This document shows, one piece after another, positions 7,497-14,508 of a stretch of DNA of 29,616 bases (positions are counted from its first letter, which is position 1; each line of letters starts with the position of its first letter). The notes beneath the pieces were generated by a model. It had not been told where the DNA came from. It searched no databases and worked only from the letters and a program-made list of their open reading frames with translations. The DNA lies in contig JAUYDN010000006.1 in assembly GCA_030691775.1 (NCBI GenBank), forward strand, positions 1 to 29,616, in the 5' to 3' direction. The DNA is from Dehalococcoidia bacterium. Its GTDB lineage: Bacteria > Chloroflexota > Dehalococcoidia > Dehalococcoidales > Fen-1064. The position numbers and the translations under genes are program-made.

Positions 7497-7894
7497 TATG
7501 CGCCTCCGCTGACAGGTTTAGCTTTTACTTCAAGCACAGCCTTAGCCTTCGCTTCGGCAATCATCACGATTATCCACCAGATAATCGTTACAAAAACAGC
7601 CATACCTACCCCAATTGTCGCCACCTCATGCAGCATTGGCGCAACATCTGCCGGATTTTCCATTGCTGTCAAGAATGGAGGCCAGGGAACAATTTCTCCA
7701 TGCCATACATGCTCAAATGCCAGCAGTATCGTCCCACCCCATAATAGTTTATTCAACCAGCTCAACTTGCGGCTCCAACTCAACCCTGTTTTTATAGCCG
7801 CTTCCCCACCAACTTTCTTCTCTCTTTTCTCCACAACCTTCTGAACAATGGTTGTCACAATAGCCTCTCCCATAGGAACAAGAAAACATGCCAT
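7496..7894 (-). CDS. Membrane protein, first gene of a Fur/Nur-linked pair
   Basis: This 132-aa protein has an N-terminal amphipathic stretch (GEAIVTTIVQKVVEKREKK). Two strong membrane helices follow, near residues 46-62 (LNKLLWGGTILLAFEHVWHG) and 92-113 (ATIGVGMAVFVTIIWWIIVM), then a Lys/Ala-rich cytoplasmic tail. Between the helices lies a Pro/Trp-rich loop with His and Glu (HVWHGEIVPWPPF, MLHE), which could bind metal. AAAGGAGG stands before the ATG. The gene follows the Fur-family gene on the same strand but has its own palindromic operator at 8067-8090 and a leader of about 170 bases with three hairpins. The family is unknown to me; it is followed without a gap by the membrane gene ending at 7200. 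Confidence 0.78.
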   Translation of the reverse strand: MACFLVPMGEAIVTTIVQKVVEKREKKVGGEAAIKTGLSWSRKLSWLNKLLWGGTILLAFEHVWHGEIVPWPPFLTAMENPADVAPMLHEVATIGVGMAVFVTIIWWIIVMIAEAKAKAVLEVKAKPVSGGA

Positions 7895-7954
7895 ATCTTT
7901 ACCTCCTTTTAAATGTTTGCGATTAATTGCGATAAGCTTTAATGGAAAAGAACT

Positions 7955-8041
7955 CCCTGTGCTCTTGGCACAGGGTTCCCTTATCCAGGGTTTCCAAAGG
8001 GACGGAGTCCCTTGGCCGCCCGCAGGGTAAACGCCCTGCGG
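7955..8041 (-). ncRNA. Structured leader: three consecutive hairpins upstream of the membrane pair
   Basis: In + coordinates the stems are 7955-7962/7968-7975 (CCCTGTGC with GCACAGGG, 5-base loop), 7994-8003/8007-8015 (GGGAC/GTCCC core with flanking CCAA/TTGG and one bulge) and 8020-8027/8034-8041 (CCGCAGGG with CCCTGCGG, 6-base loop). They stand in a row between the operator at 8067-8090 and the ribosome site of the gene starting at 7894, so they would lie in its 5' UTR. A cis-regulatory RNA is possible; a stack of interspersed hairpin repeats is the alternative. Confidence 0.4.
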
Positions 8042-8066
8042 TGCGGAATAAATTTACACCCATTAG

Positions 8067-8090
8067 TTAATTGCAACTAGTTGCAATTAA
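8067..8090. promoter_or_regulatory. Perfect 24-bp palindrome: Fur-family (Nur-like) operator of the membrane pair
   Basis: The arms TTAATTGCAA and TTGCAATTAA flank CTAG, giving an exact palindrome. The core TTGCAA-N4-TTGCAA resembles the TTGCAA-N5-TTGCAA box of the nickel regulator Nur of Streptomyces. The same core recurs over the promoter of the Fur-family gene at 8533-8554. A weaker relative, GCGATTAATTGC (7919-7930), lies 25 bases before the membrane gene. Confidence 0.7.
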
Positions 8091-8113
8091 AAGGAAAAAA
8101 TATATAGGGGGCC

Positions 8114-8530
8114 TTAACCAGTCAAATTCTTGCATCTTTCACAGAGTCCACTCATAACTACATGCTTGAAGTCAACGTTAAACCCGTATTTCTCCCCAAG
8201 CGATCTCTCCACCGGTGCAAAAAGGTCTTCTTCACAATCTATGGTTTTACCGCACTTGCTGCACACCATGTGATGGTGATGTCCTTCCTCAGCATGGTGA
8301 TAGATGGTCCGATCCATAGACTCACTTTTGAACACACACTCGTTTTTTTCAAGGAGTTCTAGCGTGCGATAAATAGTTGACTTGTTGACTCGGGGAAACT
8401 TTCCATGGACATAGTTAATAATTTCCTCAGCCGTGAGATGATCGCCTTTGTCATGGATAAAATCTAAGATTACCCTACGCGGTTGCGTGAGTCTGAGCCC
8501 TTTTCCCTTCAAGGTAGCAAAACAACTCAT
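8114..8530 (-). CDS. Fur-family metal-responsive repressor, possibly nickel-type (Nur-like)
   Basis: This 138-aa protein has the Fur winged helix (LRLTQPRRVILDFIHDKGDH, LTAEEIINYV, NKSTIYRTLELLEKN) and the metal-binding dimerisation part. That part carries a His cluster and a Cys pair (HHHHMVCSKCG) and a second pair (CERC) near the end, which form the structural zinc site. It would repress metal genes as a metal-loaded dimer. ATG 8530 is taken as the start: an in-frame TTG at 8551 lies inside the -10 box. The leader is only about 14 bases and the operator at 8533-8554 covers the promoter, so autoregulation is expected. Which metal it senses cannot be read from sequence; the TTGCAA boxes and the nearby hypA favour nickel over iron, zinc or peroxide sensing. 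Confidence 0.9.
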   Translation of the reverse strand: MSCFATLKGKGLRLTQPRRVILDFIHDKGDHLTAEEIINYVHGKFPRVNKSTIYRTLELLEKNECVFKSESMDRTIYHHAEEGHHHHMVCSKCGKTIDCEEDLFAPVERSLGEKYGFNVDFKHVVMSGLCERCKNLTG

Positions 8531-8532
8531 TC

Positions 8533-8554
8533 TTATTGCACCCAGTTGCAATAA
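8533..8554. promoter_or_regulatory. Fur-family (Nur-like) operator over the regulator's own promoter
   Basis: TTATTGCA (8533-8540) and TGCAATAA (8547-8554) are exact inverted repeats around six bases. The site overlaps the -10 box and presumed transcription start of the Fur-family gene. It shares the ATTGCA...TTGCAAT core with the palindrome at 8067-8090, so the same repressor probably binds both. Confidence 0.7.
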
Positions 8555-8580
8555 TAGCCCATGGGGGCGTTACCTGTCAA
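8551..8580 (-). promoter_or_regulatory. Promoter of the Fur-family gene
   Basis: Reverse-strand TTGACA (8575-8580) and TATTAT (8551-8556) are separated by 18 bases. Transcription would start near 8544, only about 14 bases before the ATG at 8530. Confidence 0.6.
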
Positions 8581-8607
8581 CAACATGGTTAGTGCTGTTG
8601 AACTTCT

Positions 8608-8634
8608 GTATACATCGTGTCTATATTTGTATAC
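8608..8634. other. Short inverted repeat between the Fur-family gene and hypA
   Basis: GTATACA (8608-8614) and TGTATAC (8628-8634) are inverted around 13 bases, in the 200-base spacer after the hypA stop. It could be a further operator; nothing ties it to a protein. Confidence 0.25.
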
Positions 8635-8729
8635 TTTACTCCAGCTAAGGGGATTCGAACCAATCTGTTATCTTTCTTTACCGTTTTTACCAGGGTTATT
8701 ACATTCTGAGTATTGGTTTGCCTGGGGTT

Positions 8730-9074
8730 TCAATCCACCTCGATGCTCTCGACTGTGAGTTCCGTGCCGCCCGTAAGACTGGGGTGTCCCGCACCGCACT
8801 CCCGGCATTTAAGCGCCAGTTCTTCTGAGGTGAATTCAGCCCCGCACCCTGGACACCGGTAGCTCAGCGGTACGGTTTTCACGCTCAGAGTGGCGCCGGT
8901 CATTTCCGCTGTTTCGCTAACCATGATGTTAAACCACCATTCAAGCTGGTGAGCCGCCACCGCCGCCATTTTGCCCACGCTGATATTAACGGCTTTTAGA
9001 TGTTTTGCAGAATGTTCAGCCATTTCCTTTTCGACGATATCGATAATACTGCGGGCGATGGACATTTCGTGCAT
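8730..9074 (-). CDS. hypA: Hydrogenase/urease nickel chaperone HypA
   Basis: This 114-aa protein has the usual HypA length and both its metal sites. The N-terminal MHEMSIARSI gives the nickel ligand His2, and the zinc loop is CPGC-x12-CREC near residues 74-91. HypA hands nickel to HypB for insertion into [NiFe] hydrogenase. No hydrogenase or other hyp gene lies in the window, so it is a stand-alone copy here. It sits next to a Fur-family regulator with TTGCAA-type boxes and to two small membrane proteins, all on the reverse strand, which suggests a local nickel theme. The ATG is fixed by the essential His2; the ribosome site before it is weak. Confidence 0.93.
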   Translation of the reverse strand: MHEMSIARSIIDIVEKEMAEHSAKHLKAVNISVGKMAAVAAHQLEWWFNIMVSETAEMTGATLSVKTVPLSYRCPGCGAEFTSEELALKCRECGAGHPSLTGGTELTVESIEVD

Positions 9075-9121
9075 ATTTAGCTATCAGCTGTCAGTAATCA
9101 GTCGTTAGTTAACGGTATTTG

Positions 9122-10216
9122 TCAGAAATCGGCGCGAGACCTTTCTTTCGCAATCACTTCACCCAGCGTCCTCATATCTGCCGGCGGCACAAATGCCCCC
9201 TGTCTCTCTACCATCACGATTGTACCCTCGGGGCATCCGGAGGCACACACCGCGCACCCGATGCACCGCTCCGCATTCCATTCCGGCAGGTTGCCTCCAT
9301 TAATCGATAGGGCTTTGGCAGGGCACCGGTCGGTACAGATACCACACAAGGTGCACGTCTCTTCGCCGAATGATGGCAAAAATGCATGGAGAATGGCATC
9401 TGCTGGCCGGGGCTGACGGAGAACGTTCTGGAGAATAGCGCAATGACAGGCGCAACAGTTGCAAATGAAATCCAGCCGCTGGGTATTGACGCAGGCGTGG
9501 ACCAGACCAGCTTCTTCCGCCCGGCGCATCACATCCATCGCCTCGTCTTTGCTCACCTGCCGCCCGATTTTTCTTTCGATGAGGTATTCCGCGCTGGTAC
9601 GGAACTGCATGCAGACGTCATTCGGCATGCCGCAGATATCCTTCTCGTCGATAAGCAGGGCTTCATGGCGGCAATAGCAGGTGGTGACAGCAATCGGTTC
9701 CGAGTTTTCGATATAATTACGCACCTGGTCGAATGTCTGTACCGAGGTTTCAGCTTTTATAGTCCTCTGTACGGGAATTACCCGCGAGCCGGGATAAGAC
9801 GCGCGGCGAGGTATTACAGTGACGCTGGCGGCGGCTTTACGGTAGGCATTTATCGCCCGGGCAATCTCATAGTCTCTTTCTGTTTTTGTCCCCCGCATGA
9901 ACTGGAACTCGAAGATACCCGGCATCAGGGGCGGGCCAACATAGACACGCGCGCCTTTTCTGACCACAGACATGCACAACCCTTTATCCGCCATCTTTTC
10001 CAGGGTAATGGTGACATCGGATTCATTCTTTCCGGTGGCTTGAGAAATCACGTTCGGGGTGAAATAACCCGGCGGCATAACGCAGGATGACTCGGCTTCA
10101 TCAGGCGTGAACAGGACCCGTAACATCGTGTCGTACTCAGGAACATTCGTCGGTCTACCACCGAGACCGCGTTTTGCCATGACTTCCCCGAGCTGACGGT
10201 AGATTCCTTCATTCAT
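9122..10216 (-). CDS. 4Fe-4S dicluster protein with a winged-helix-like N-terminal region
   Basis: This 364-aa protein ends with a two-cluster ferredoxin domain: CTLCGICTDRCP and CIGCAVCASGCP, each CxxCxxCxxxCP. Ahead of it are further Cys groups, TTCYCRHE with CGMPNDVC and ICNCCACHC, enough for one more cluster or a metal site. The first 110 residues look like a winged helix (TPNVISQATGKNESDVTITL, then KMADKGLCMSV and a strand), so the protein may sense redox state or join electron transfer to a partner. AAGGAGGAAA stands before the ATG. It is upstream of hypA on the same strand and probably transcribed from the promoter at 10250-10279. Similar proteins are common in anaerobes, but their exact reaction is not known to me. 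Confidence 0.8.
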   Translation of the reverse strand: MNEGIYRQLGEVMAKRGLGGRPTNVPEYDTMLRVLFTPDEAESSCVMPPGYFTPNVISQATGKNESDVTITLEKMADKGLCMSVVRKGARVYVGPPLMPGIFEFQFMRGTKTERDYEIARAINAYRKAAASVTVIPRRASYPGSRVIPVQRTIKAETSVQTFDQVRNYIENSEPIAVTTCYCRHEALLIDEKDICGMPNDVCMQFRTSAEYLIERKIGRQVSKDEAMDVMRRAEEAGLVHACVNTQRLDFICNCCACHCAILQNVLRQPRPADAILHAFLPSFGEETCTLCGICTDRCPAKALSINGGNLPEWNAERCIGCAVCASGCPEGTIVMVERQGAFVPPADMRTLGEVIAKERSRADF

Positions 10217-10249
10217 CCGGTTTTCCTCCTTCTTGTTATGGGTGGCATT

Positions 10250-10279
10250 AAATTAGCATTCTCATATTCGGCATGTCAA
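10250..10279 (-). promoter_or_regulatory. Promoter of the 4Fe-4S protein gene
   Basis: Reverse-strand TTGACA (10274-10279) and TAATTT (10250-10255) are 18 bases apart, about 34 bases upstream of the ATG at 10216. Confidence 0.55.
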
Positions 10280-10404
10280 GCCCTGGAGATTGTAATGGAA
10301 GTATTTCCCAGGTGCTGCGTGGTACTTGTCGAATCCCCGATAACGGGTAAACCGTATACATTGTTATTATTACAAACGCATTAAATAATAATGATTCATT
10401 TGTT

Positions 10405-10585
10405 TTTGCGAGGAGCGGAGCGACCCCGTATCAAGTACGGGGCAGGCCCCGTATCAAGTCTTGTCCCGTACCGCGATACGGGAACGGGGCAGGCTGTGGC
10501 AATCTAACGCTTAATAAAACCCCCTTTTTTATCCAGAGATTGCTTCGCCTGGGTTTACCCTGAACGAAGTTGAAGGGCTCGCAAA
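10405..10585. repeat. MITE-like palindromic interspersed repeat
   Basis: The ends TTTGCGAG (10405-10412) and CTCGCAAA (10578-10585) are inverted repeats. Inside, GCAATCT (10499-10505) pairs with AGATTGC (10537-10543), and several CCCCGTA/TACGGG hairpins lie at 10424-10490. There is no transposase. Non-coding inverted-end elements of this style are dispersed in many bacterial genomes. Together with the repeats at 10771 and 10885 it fills most of the 774-base gene-free spacer 10217-10990; I see no gene there. Confidence 0.6.
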
Positions 10586-10770
10586 GACAGACTGAGCGAT
10601 GTCTCAACAATTATTCTGACGCTTGTATTAGTCCCTTACGAATGAAATCCTGCGTAAGATGGTAAAGATATTTTTTATCTCACTCGTAGCTCGAAGCTGA
10701 AAAATTTATCCCCAACTTTTTGGTTCCGGCTATGAGGGGTTAGGTATTAGTTATTAGATATTGTTTGCGA

Positions 10771-10796
10771 TTCCCGCCTGCGCGGGAGCAGGCTTG
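10771..10796. repeat. 26-bp hairpin repeat, copy 1
   Basis: A TTCCCGC hairpin with GCGGGA, followed by GCAGGCTTG, recurs at 27224-27249 with one mismatch. It is a short dispersed hairpin repeat. Confidence 0.6.
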
Positions 10797-10884
10797 TTAG
10801 TTGCCATTTGATATTGGGGGGGAGCCTGCGGAGAGGGGGCAAAGGGGGTCTTGTAATCTTGCCAGCCTTTGGATTACAATATGT

Positions 10885-10942
10885 CCGTTCACGGTGAACC
10901 GTTCAGGATGAATCCGTTCACGGTGAATCGTTCAGGATTAAT
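10885..10942. repeat. Two tandem 29-bp repeats upstream of the MBL gene
   Basis: The units 10885-10913 and 10914-10942 differ at two positions. Each begins CCGTTCACGGTGAA and continues CGTTCAGGAT. The first contains the exact palindrome GTTCAC-G-GTGAAC. They end 48 bases before the MBL-fold ATG, so they may be a paired operator, or part of the repeat cluster that fills this spacer. Confidence 0.65.
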
Positions 10943-10990
10943 CCATCTCTATCGTCACCCGGGTACCAAATATTAATTGCGGAGGGAATG

Positions 10991-11797
10991 ATGCAGAAGG
11001 TTGCCAAAAACGTCTTCGCGGAAACCGGCATCCGCGGCTGTAACCCCGGCTTTGTCGTCACCAGCGATGGCGTGGTAATGATAGATACCCCGCAAATGCC
11101 CACGGATGCTATCAAATGGCGGGACATCATCGCTGAACATGGTCCTGTCCGCTACCTCATCAATACCGAACCTCACGGCGACCACTGGACGGGAAACGGC
11201 TTTTTCAAAGGCACTGTCGTAGCCCACGAAGGCACCCGCCAGGCAATCCTTGCCGGGTCATTGGAACAGACAAAAGAGCGCTTCAAGCAATCGCCGGCTG
11301 ACTATGCCCTGATGAAACGTTTCCAATTTCGTCCACCCACAATCACCCTGACTTCAGAAATGACACTCTACGTTGGCGGCCATACCTTCAAGCTTATCAG
11401 TCTACCCGGACACACGCCTTACCAGGTGGCTGTTTTCATCCCGGAAGAGAAAGTAATCTTCACATCGGACAATGTCTTTTGTAAGGTACAACCCTGGCTT
11501 CAGCAAGCCTTACCTTTCGAGTGGTTGGAATCACTGGAGCGCTTGCAGACTCTCAACGTGAAAGTGCTCGTGCCCGGTCACGGCGAGGTGTGTGACCCAA
11601 CGTACTTACCGGTAATGAGTGCCACAATTAAAGCCTGGATTAATACCGTACAGGATGCTATGAAGAAAGGATGGAGTCTGGAAGAAGCCCAGCAACGGTT
11701 GACGCCACCGGTCAAATTCCCCTCCGATACCGAAGCCATGGATAATATGATTGTCCGCATGAACGTTGCGCGTCTCTACCAGGTACTCGGGAAATAG
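10991..11797 (+). CDS. MBL-fold metallo-hydrolase with Glu in place of the first metal His
   Basis: This 268-aa protein has the metallo-beta-lactamase fold. TEPHGDHWTGN provides Glu60, His62, Asp64 and His65, where the usual motif is HxHxDH. LPGHTPYQ gives the next His, TSDNVF the bridging Asp, and VPGHGEV the last His. Glu at the first position is known in some class B3 relatives, but most MBL proteins are not lactamases and the substrate is unknown. GGAGGG (10981-10986) favours the second of two adjacent ATGs (10991 over 10988). It starts a same-strand run with an acyl-CoA synthetase and a crotonase, 53 bases before the former, so a role in organic-acid or thioester metabolism is plausible, for example as a hydrolase of a pathway intermediate. 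Confidence 0.85.
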   Translation: MQKVAKNVFAETGIRGCNPGFVVTSDGVVMIDTPQMPTDAIKWRDIIAEHGPVRYLINTEPHGDHWTGNGFFKGTVVAHEGTRQAILAGSLEQTKERFKQSPADYALMKRFQFRPPTITLTSEMTLYVGGHTFKLISLPGHTPYQVAVFIPEEKVIFTSDNVFCKVQPWLQQALPFEWLESLERLQTLNVKVLVPGHGEVCDPTYLPVMSATIKAWINTVQDAMKKGWSLEEAQQRLTPPVKFPSDTEAMDNMIVRMNVARLYQVLGK

Positions 11798-11850
11798 TGG
11801 CGGAGGGTAGTAAGCACCCCGCACTAAAAATAACGAAAAAGAGGTGTTCA

Positions 11851-13581
11851 ATGGAGGCAAAAACTTACCCTGAGTTCAGCTCCCGTTACCCGCTCCTTAT
11901 CAAGAACCTGATGATGCGACCGCTCCGTCTCTACCCGGACGACATCGGCGTGGTCTACCGTAGCGACGCCGGTCAGTATTACCGCTTTACCTGGAAGCAG
12001 TGGTACGAACGCACCTGCCAGCTGGCTAATGCCATGACCAAAACCCTCGGACTGAAACCGGGGAAGCCGGGACAACCTGGCGACCGTATTGCGACTGCCG
12101 CGCTCAACCATCACCGTCACCTCGAGTTGTGCTATGCCAGCACCTGCACTGGCACTGTTGCCCATCCCATCAATGTCCGGCTTTCGCTGGAGCATATCCT
12201 GTACACCATTACACACGCGGAAGACAAAGTGCTGTTTGCCGATGATATCGTCATGCCCCTGCTCGATATGGTATGGGATAGAATCAAAGATACCGTGAAA
12301 ATGGTTGTTTATATGTCGGATAAGCCGGGGTTACCGCAGACGCGTGTCCAGCCTGTATATGAATATGAAGAGCTCATCAAAAACCAGCCGAAAACCTACG
12401 ACTGGCCCGAACTGGATGAGAATACTCCCGCTGTTCTCTATTACACCACCGGCACTACCGGACTGCCAAAAGGTATCATGTTCACCCACCGCCAGCTTTA
12501 TTTGCAGACTATTCATATCGTTGCCGTCATCGGGCAGGCGCCGCGTCTCCCTGGCGACCCCCCACAACCAAAAATCAACGTGCCCATGGTTAATGTCCCG
12601 CTTTTCCATATTCATGGTTGGGGCGCGCCGTGGCAGAACGTCTATAACGCCTCCAAGATTGTTTTTCCCGGCAGGTTCGCGCCTGAAGCTTTCTGTGAAC
12701 TGGTACAGACGGAGAAGGTGACCTCTTCCGGCCTGGTGCCCACGATGCTCGCGATGCTCATCGAATATCCGGACTTTAAGAAGTGGGATATGAGCAGTCT
12801 GACAAACCTGGGCATCGGTGGCGCTGCCCTGCCGCCGGGGTTGAAAGCCAAAGCGGAAAAAATGTTCCCGCATTTCAGTGTTGCATCAGGTTACGGGATG
12901 ACGGAGACCGCCGCCGGTTCCATTGCCGCCCAGATAAAACGCTGGATGGTGGATTGGCCTAAAGACAAGCTGGATGAAATCCGTGTCAAGACCGGCCTGG
13001 CAATCGATGGTATCGAAGCTAAAGTCGTTGATGAAAAAGGTAATGAAGTCCCGCATGATAACAAGACCCAGGGCGAGATTGTATTGAGGGGTCACTGGAT
13101 TATGGAACAGTACTACAAGGACCCGGAAAGGACAGCCACCGCCTGGAGGGACGGCTGGTTTCATACCGGTGACGCCGCCAAGGTCGACGAACTGGGTTAT
13201 ATCCAGATTGTAGACCGAATTACGGATGTTATCCGCAGTGGCGCAGAAATGGTGCCGACCGTGCTCCTGGAGAATATCACCGCCACCGCGGATTTCGTAC
13301 TGGAGGCAGCTTACGTGGGCGTCCCCGATGAGAAATGGGGCGAGCGACCGATGGCAATCATCAAACTGGCGCCGGGAGCTAACGTTAAACCGCCGGATGT
13401 CATCACTTTCCTGGAGAAGGAAGGCGTGGATAAGGGTAAAATAACCAGGTGGATGTTGCCTGACTTCGTGGTGTTCACGGACGATATCCCCAAGACCAGC
13501 GTGGGTAAGTTCGATAAAATCACCATCCGCAAGAAGGTGGAAGAATTCATTTCGAAAGCCGAGCGCGTCCACAAAGTTTAA
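11851..13581 (+). CDS. AMP-forming acyl-CoA synthetase / ligase
   Basis: This 576-aa enzyme should activate a carboxylic acid with ATP and CoA by way of an acyl-adenylate. The family motifs are in order: phosphate loop YYTTGTTGLPKG near residue 200, GYGMTETA near 347, TGDAAKVDELGY near 438, the hinge DRITDVIRSGAEM near 455, and the C-terminal lysine segment PKTSVGKF near 547. Size and motifs match medium- to long-chain fatty-acid ligases, though the acid cannot be named. The hinge has SGAEMVP where most have SGGExI/V. GAGGTG precedes ATG 11851; the open frame back to 11797 has no good start. It lies between the MBL and crotonase genes and probably shares their transcript. Confidence 0.93.
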   Translation: MEAKTYPEFSSRYPLLIKNLMMRPLRLYPDDIGVVYRSDAGQYYRFTWKQWYERTCQLANAMTKTLGLKPGKPGQPGDRIATAALNHHRHLELCYASTCTGTVAHPINVRLSLEHILYTITHAEDKVLFADDIVMPLLDMVWDRIKDTVKMVVYMSDKPGLPQTRVQPVYEYEELIKNQPKTYDWPELDENTPAVLYYTTGTTGLPKGIMFTHRQLYLQTIHIVAVIGQAPRLPGDPPQPKINVPMVNVPLFHIHGWGAPWQNVYNASKIVFPGRFAPEAFCELVQTEKVTSSGLVPTMLAMLIEYPDFKKWDMSSLTNLGIGGAALPPGLKAKAEKMFPHFSVASGYGMTETAAGSIAAQIKRWMVDWPKDKLDEIRVKTGLAIDGIEAKVVDEKGNEVPHDNKTQGEIVLRGHWIMEQYYKDPERTATAWRDGWFHTGDAAKVDELGYIQIVDRITDVIRSGAEMVPTVLLENITATADFVLEAAYVGVPDEKWGERPMAIIKLAPGANVKPPDVITFLEKEGVDKGKITRWMLPDFVVFTDDIPKTSVGKFDKITIRKKVEEFISKAERVHKV

Positions 13582-13608
13582 CTTTTAACTAATGAGAGGG
13601 AGATGCAC

Positions 13609-14412
13609 ATGACGGAGTCACTGGTTATCCTTAAGAAGGAAAGCGGCATCGGAACCATAACCATTAACCGTCCGGAAAAAATGAACGCCGTCACCGATGA
13701 AATGCAGGTAATGCTCACGGATATCGCCGTAGACGTTACGCTCGATGACGAGGTGCGTGTGGTCATCCTCACCGGGGCAGGCAGGGCGTTCTGTGGTGGG
13801 ACCGATGTCTCCGTATTCTCCCGTTCCCCGGAGGAGCGAGAGGCGGCGCGCCCGTCACCAACGCCGCGCCAGTTGCCGGAAAATCCGCTCCCCGGCTGGC
13901 GCTGGACTCGCATCCCCAAGCCGGTGATTGCCGCGGTAAATGGACCCGCCGTGGGGATGGGCGCGGAGTGGACGGTGCAGTGCGATTTCCGCATCGCGTC
14001 AGAAAACGCCCGTTTTGGCTGGGTTTTTGCGCAGAGGGGGCTGGTACCGGATACCGGCGCCGGTCCCTACCTTTTGCCATTCATCGTCGGGATGGAAAAA
14101 GCCCTGGAGCTAATGTATTCCGGGGAAATCATCGATGCGCAAACAGCTTTAAAAATCGGGCTGGTGAGCAAGGTAGTAGCACCGGACCAGCTCATGCCCG
14201 CCGCCCTGGAGCTGGCGCAGAAGCTGATGCGCGGCGCGCCTTTATCCATTAAGGGCATCAAGGAGTTGACCTACGGCGCTTTGCAGTGGCCGCCCGAAGT
14301 GCACCGCCAGGAAACAGGGAAGCGGTTCCGGGCTTCTACACAAACGGAGGACGGGCGGGAGGGCATCCGGGCTTTCCGGGAGAAACGGTCGCCGGTCTGG
14401 AAGGGGAAGTAA
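13609..14412 (+). CDS. Enoyl-CoA hydratase/isomerase-family (crotonase) protein
   Basis: This 267-aa crotonase has both oxyanion-hole segments (GRAFCGGTDV near residue 62 and NGPAVGMGAEW near 113), the entry pattern ITINRPEKMNAV, and the terminal helices. The usual catalytic pair is two Glu; in RGLVPDTGAGPYL the second position is Asp and the first is not an evident Glu. It may therefore be a hydratase with altered residues, an isomerase or a hydrolase. Of two close ATGs, 13609 has AGGGAG (13597-13602) at good distance. It starts 27 bases after the acyl-CoA synthetase, so activation to a CoA ester followed by hydration or isomerisation, as in beta-oxidation, is the likely logic. A strong hairpin follows the stop. 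Confidence 0.9.
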   Translation: MTESLVILKKESGIGTITINRPEKMNAVTDEMQVMLTDIAVDVTLDDEVRVVILTGAGRAFCGGTDVSVFSRSPEEREAARPSPTPRQLPENPLPGWRWTRIPKPVIAAVNGPAVGMGAEWTVQCDFRIASENARFGWVFAQRGLVPDTGAGPYLLPFIVGMEKALELMYSGEIIDAQTALKIGLVSKVVAPDQLMPAALELAQKLMRGAPLSIKGIKELTYGALQWPPEVHRQETGKRFRASTQTEDGREGIRAFREKRSPVWKGK

Positions 14413-14445
14413 GCCACTCAAACGGTATTTATCTTTTAGGCGAGG

Positions 14446-14473
14446 GGGGGGCGGAGCTTAAGCTCCGCCCCCC
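14446..14473. terminator. Bidirectional hairpin between convergent genes
   Basis: A perfect 14-bp palindrome (GGGGGGCGGAGCTT and its complement) lies between the crotonase and the convergent binding-protein gene. There is no T-run, so it may act as a weak or factor-assisted terminator for both. Confidence 0.55.
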
Positions 14474-14508
14474 GTCTGTTGAAAATCTTCCTTATCTGCC
14501 GGCTTCTT

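Noticed and set aside
8640..8665. GGGGATTCGAACC on the + strand looks like the T-arm of a reverse-strand tRNA
   Set aside because: The T stem does not pair well (ATTGG against CCCCT) and no D or anticodon arm fits nearby. At most it is a chance match or remnant.
9386..10090. 234-aa forward ORF opposite the Fe-S protein gene
   Set aside because: The reverse strand encodes clear ferredoxin motifs with a good start; the forward reading is a shadow.
12331..12873. 180-aa reverse ORF opposite the acyl-CoA synthetase
   Set aside because: The forward frame has all adenylation motifs, so this is antisense noise.
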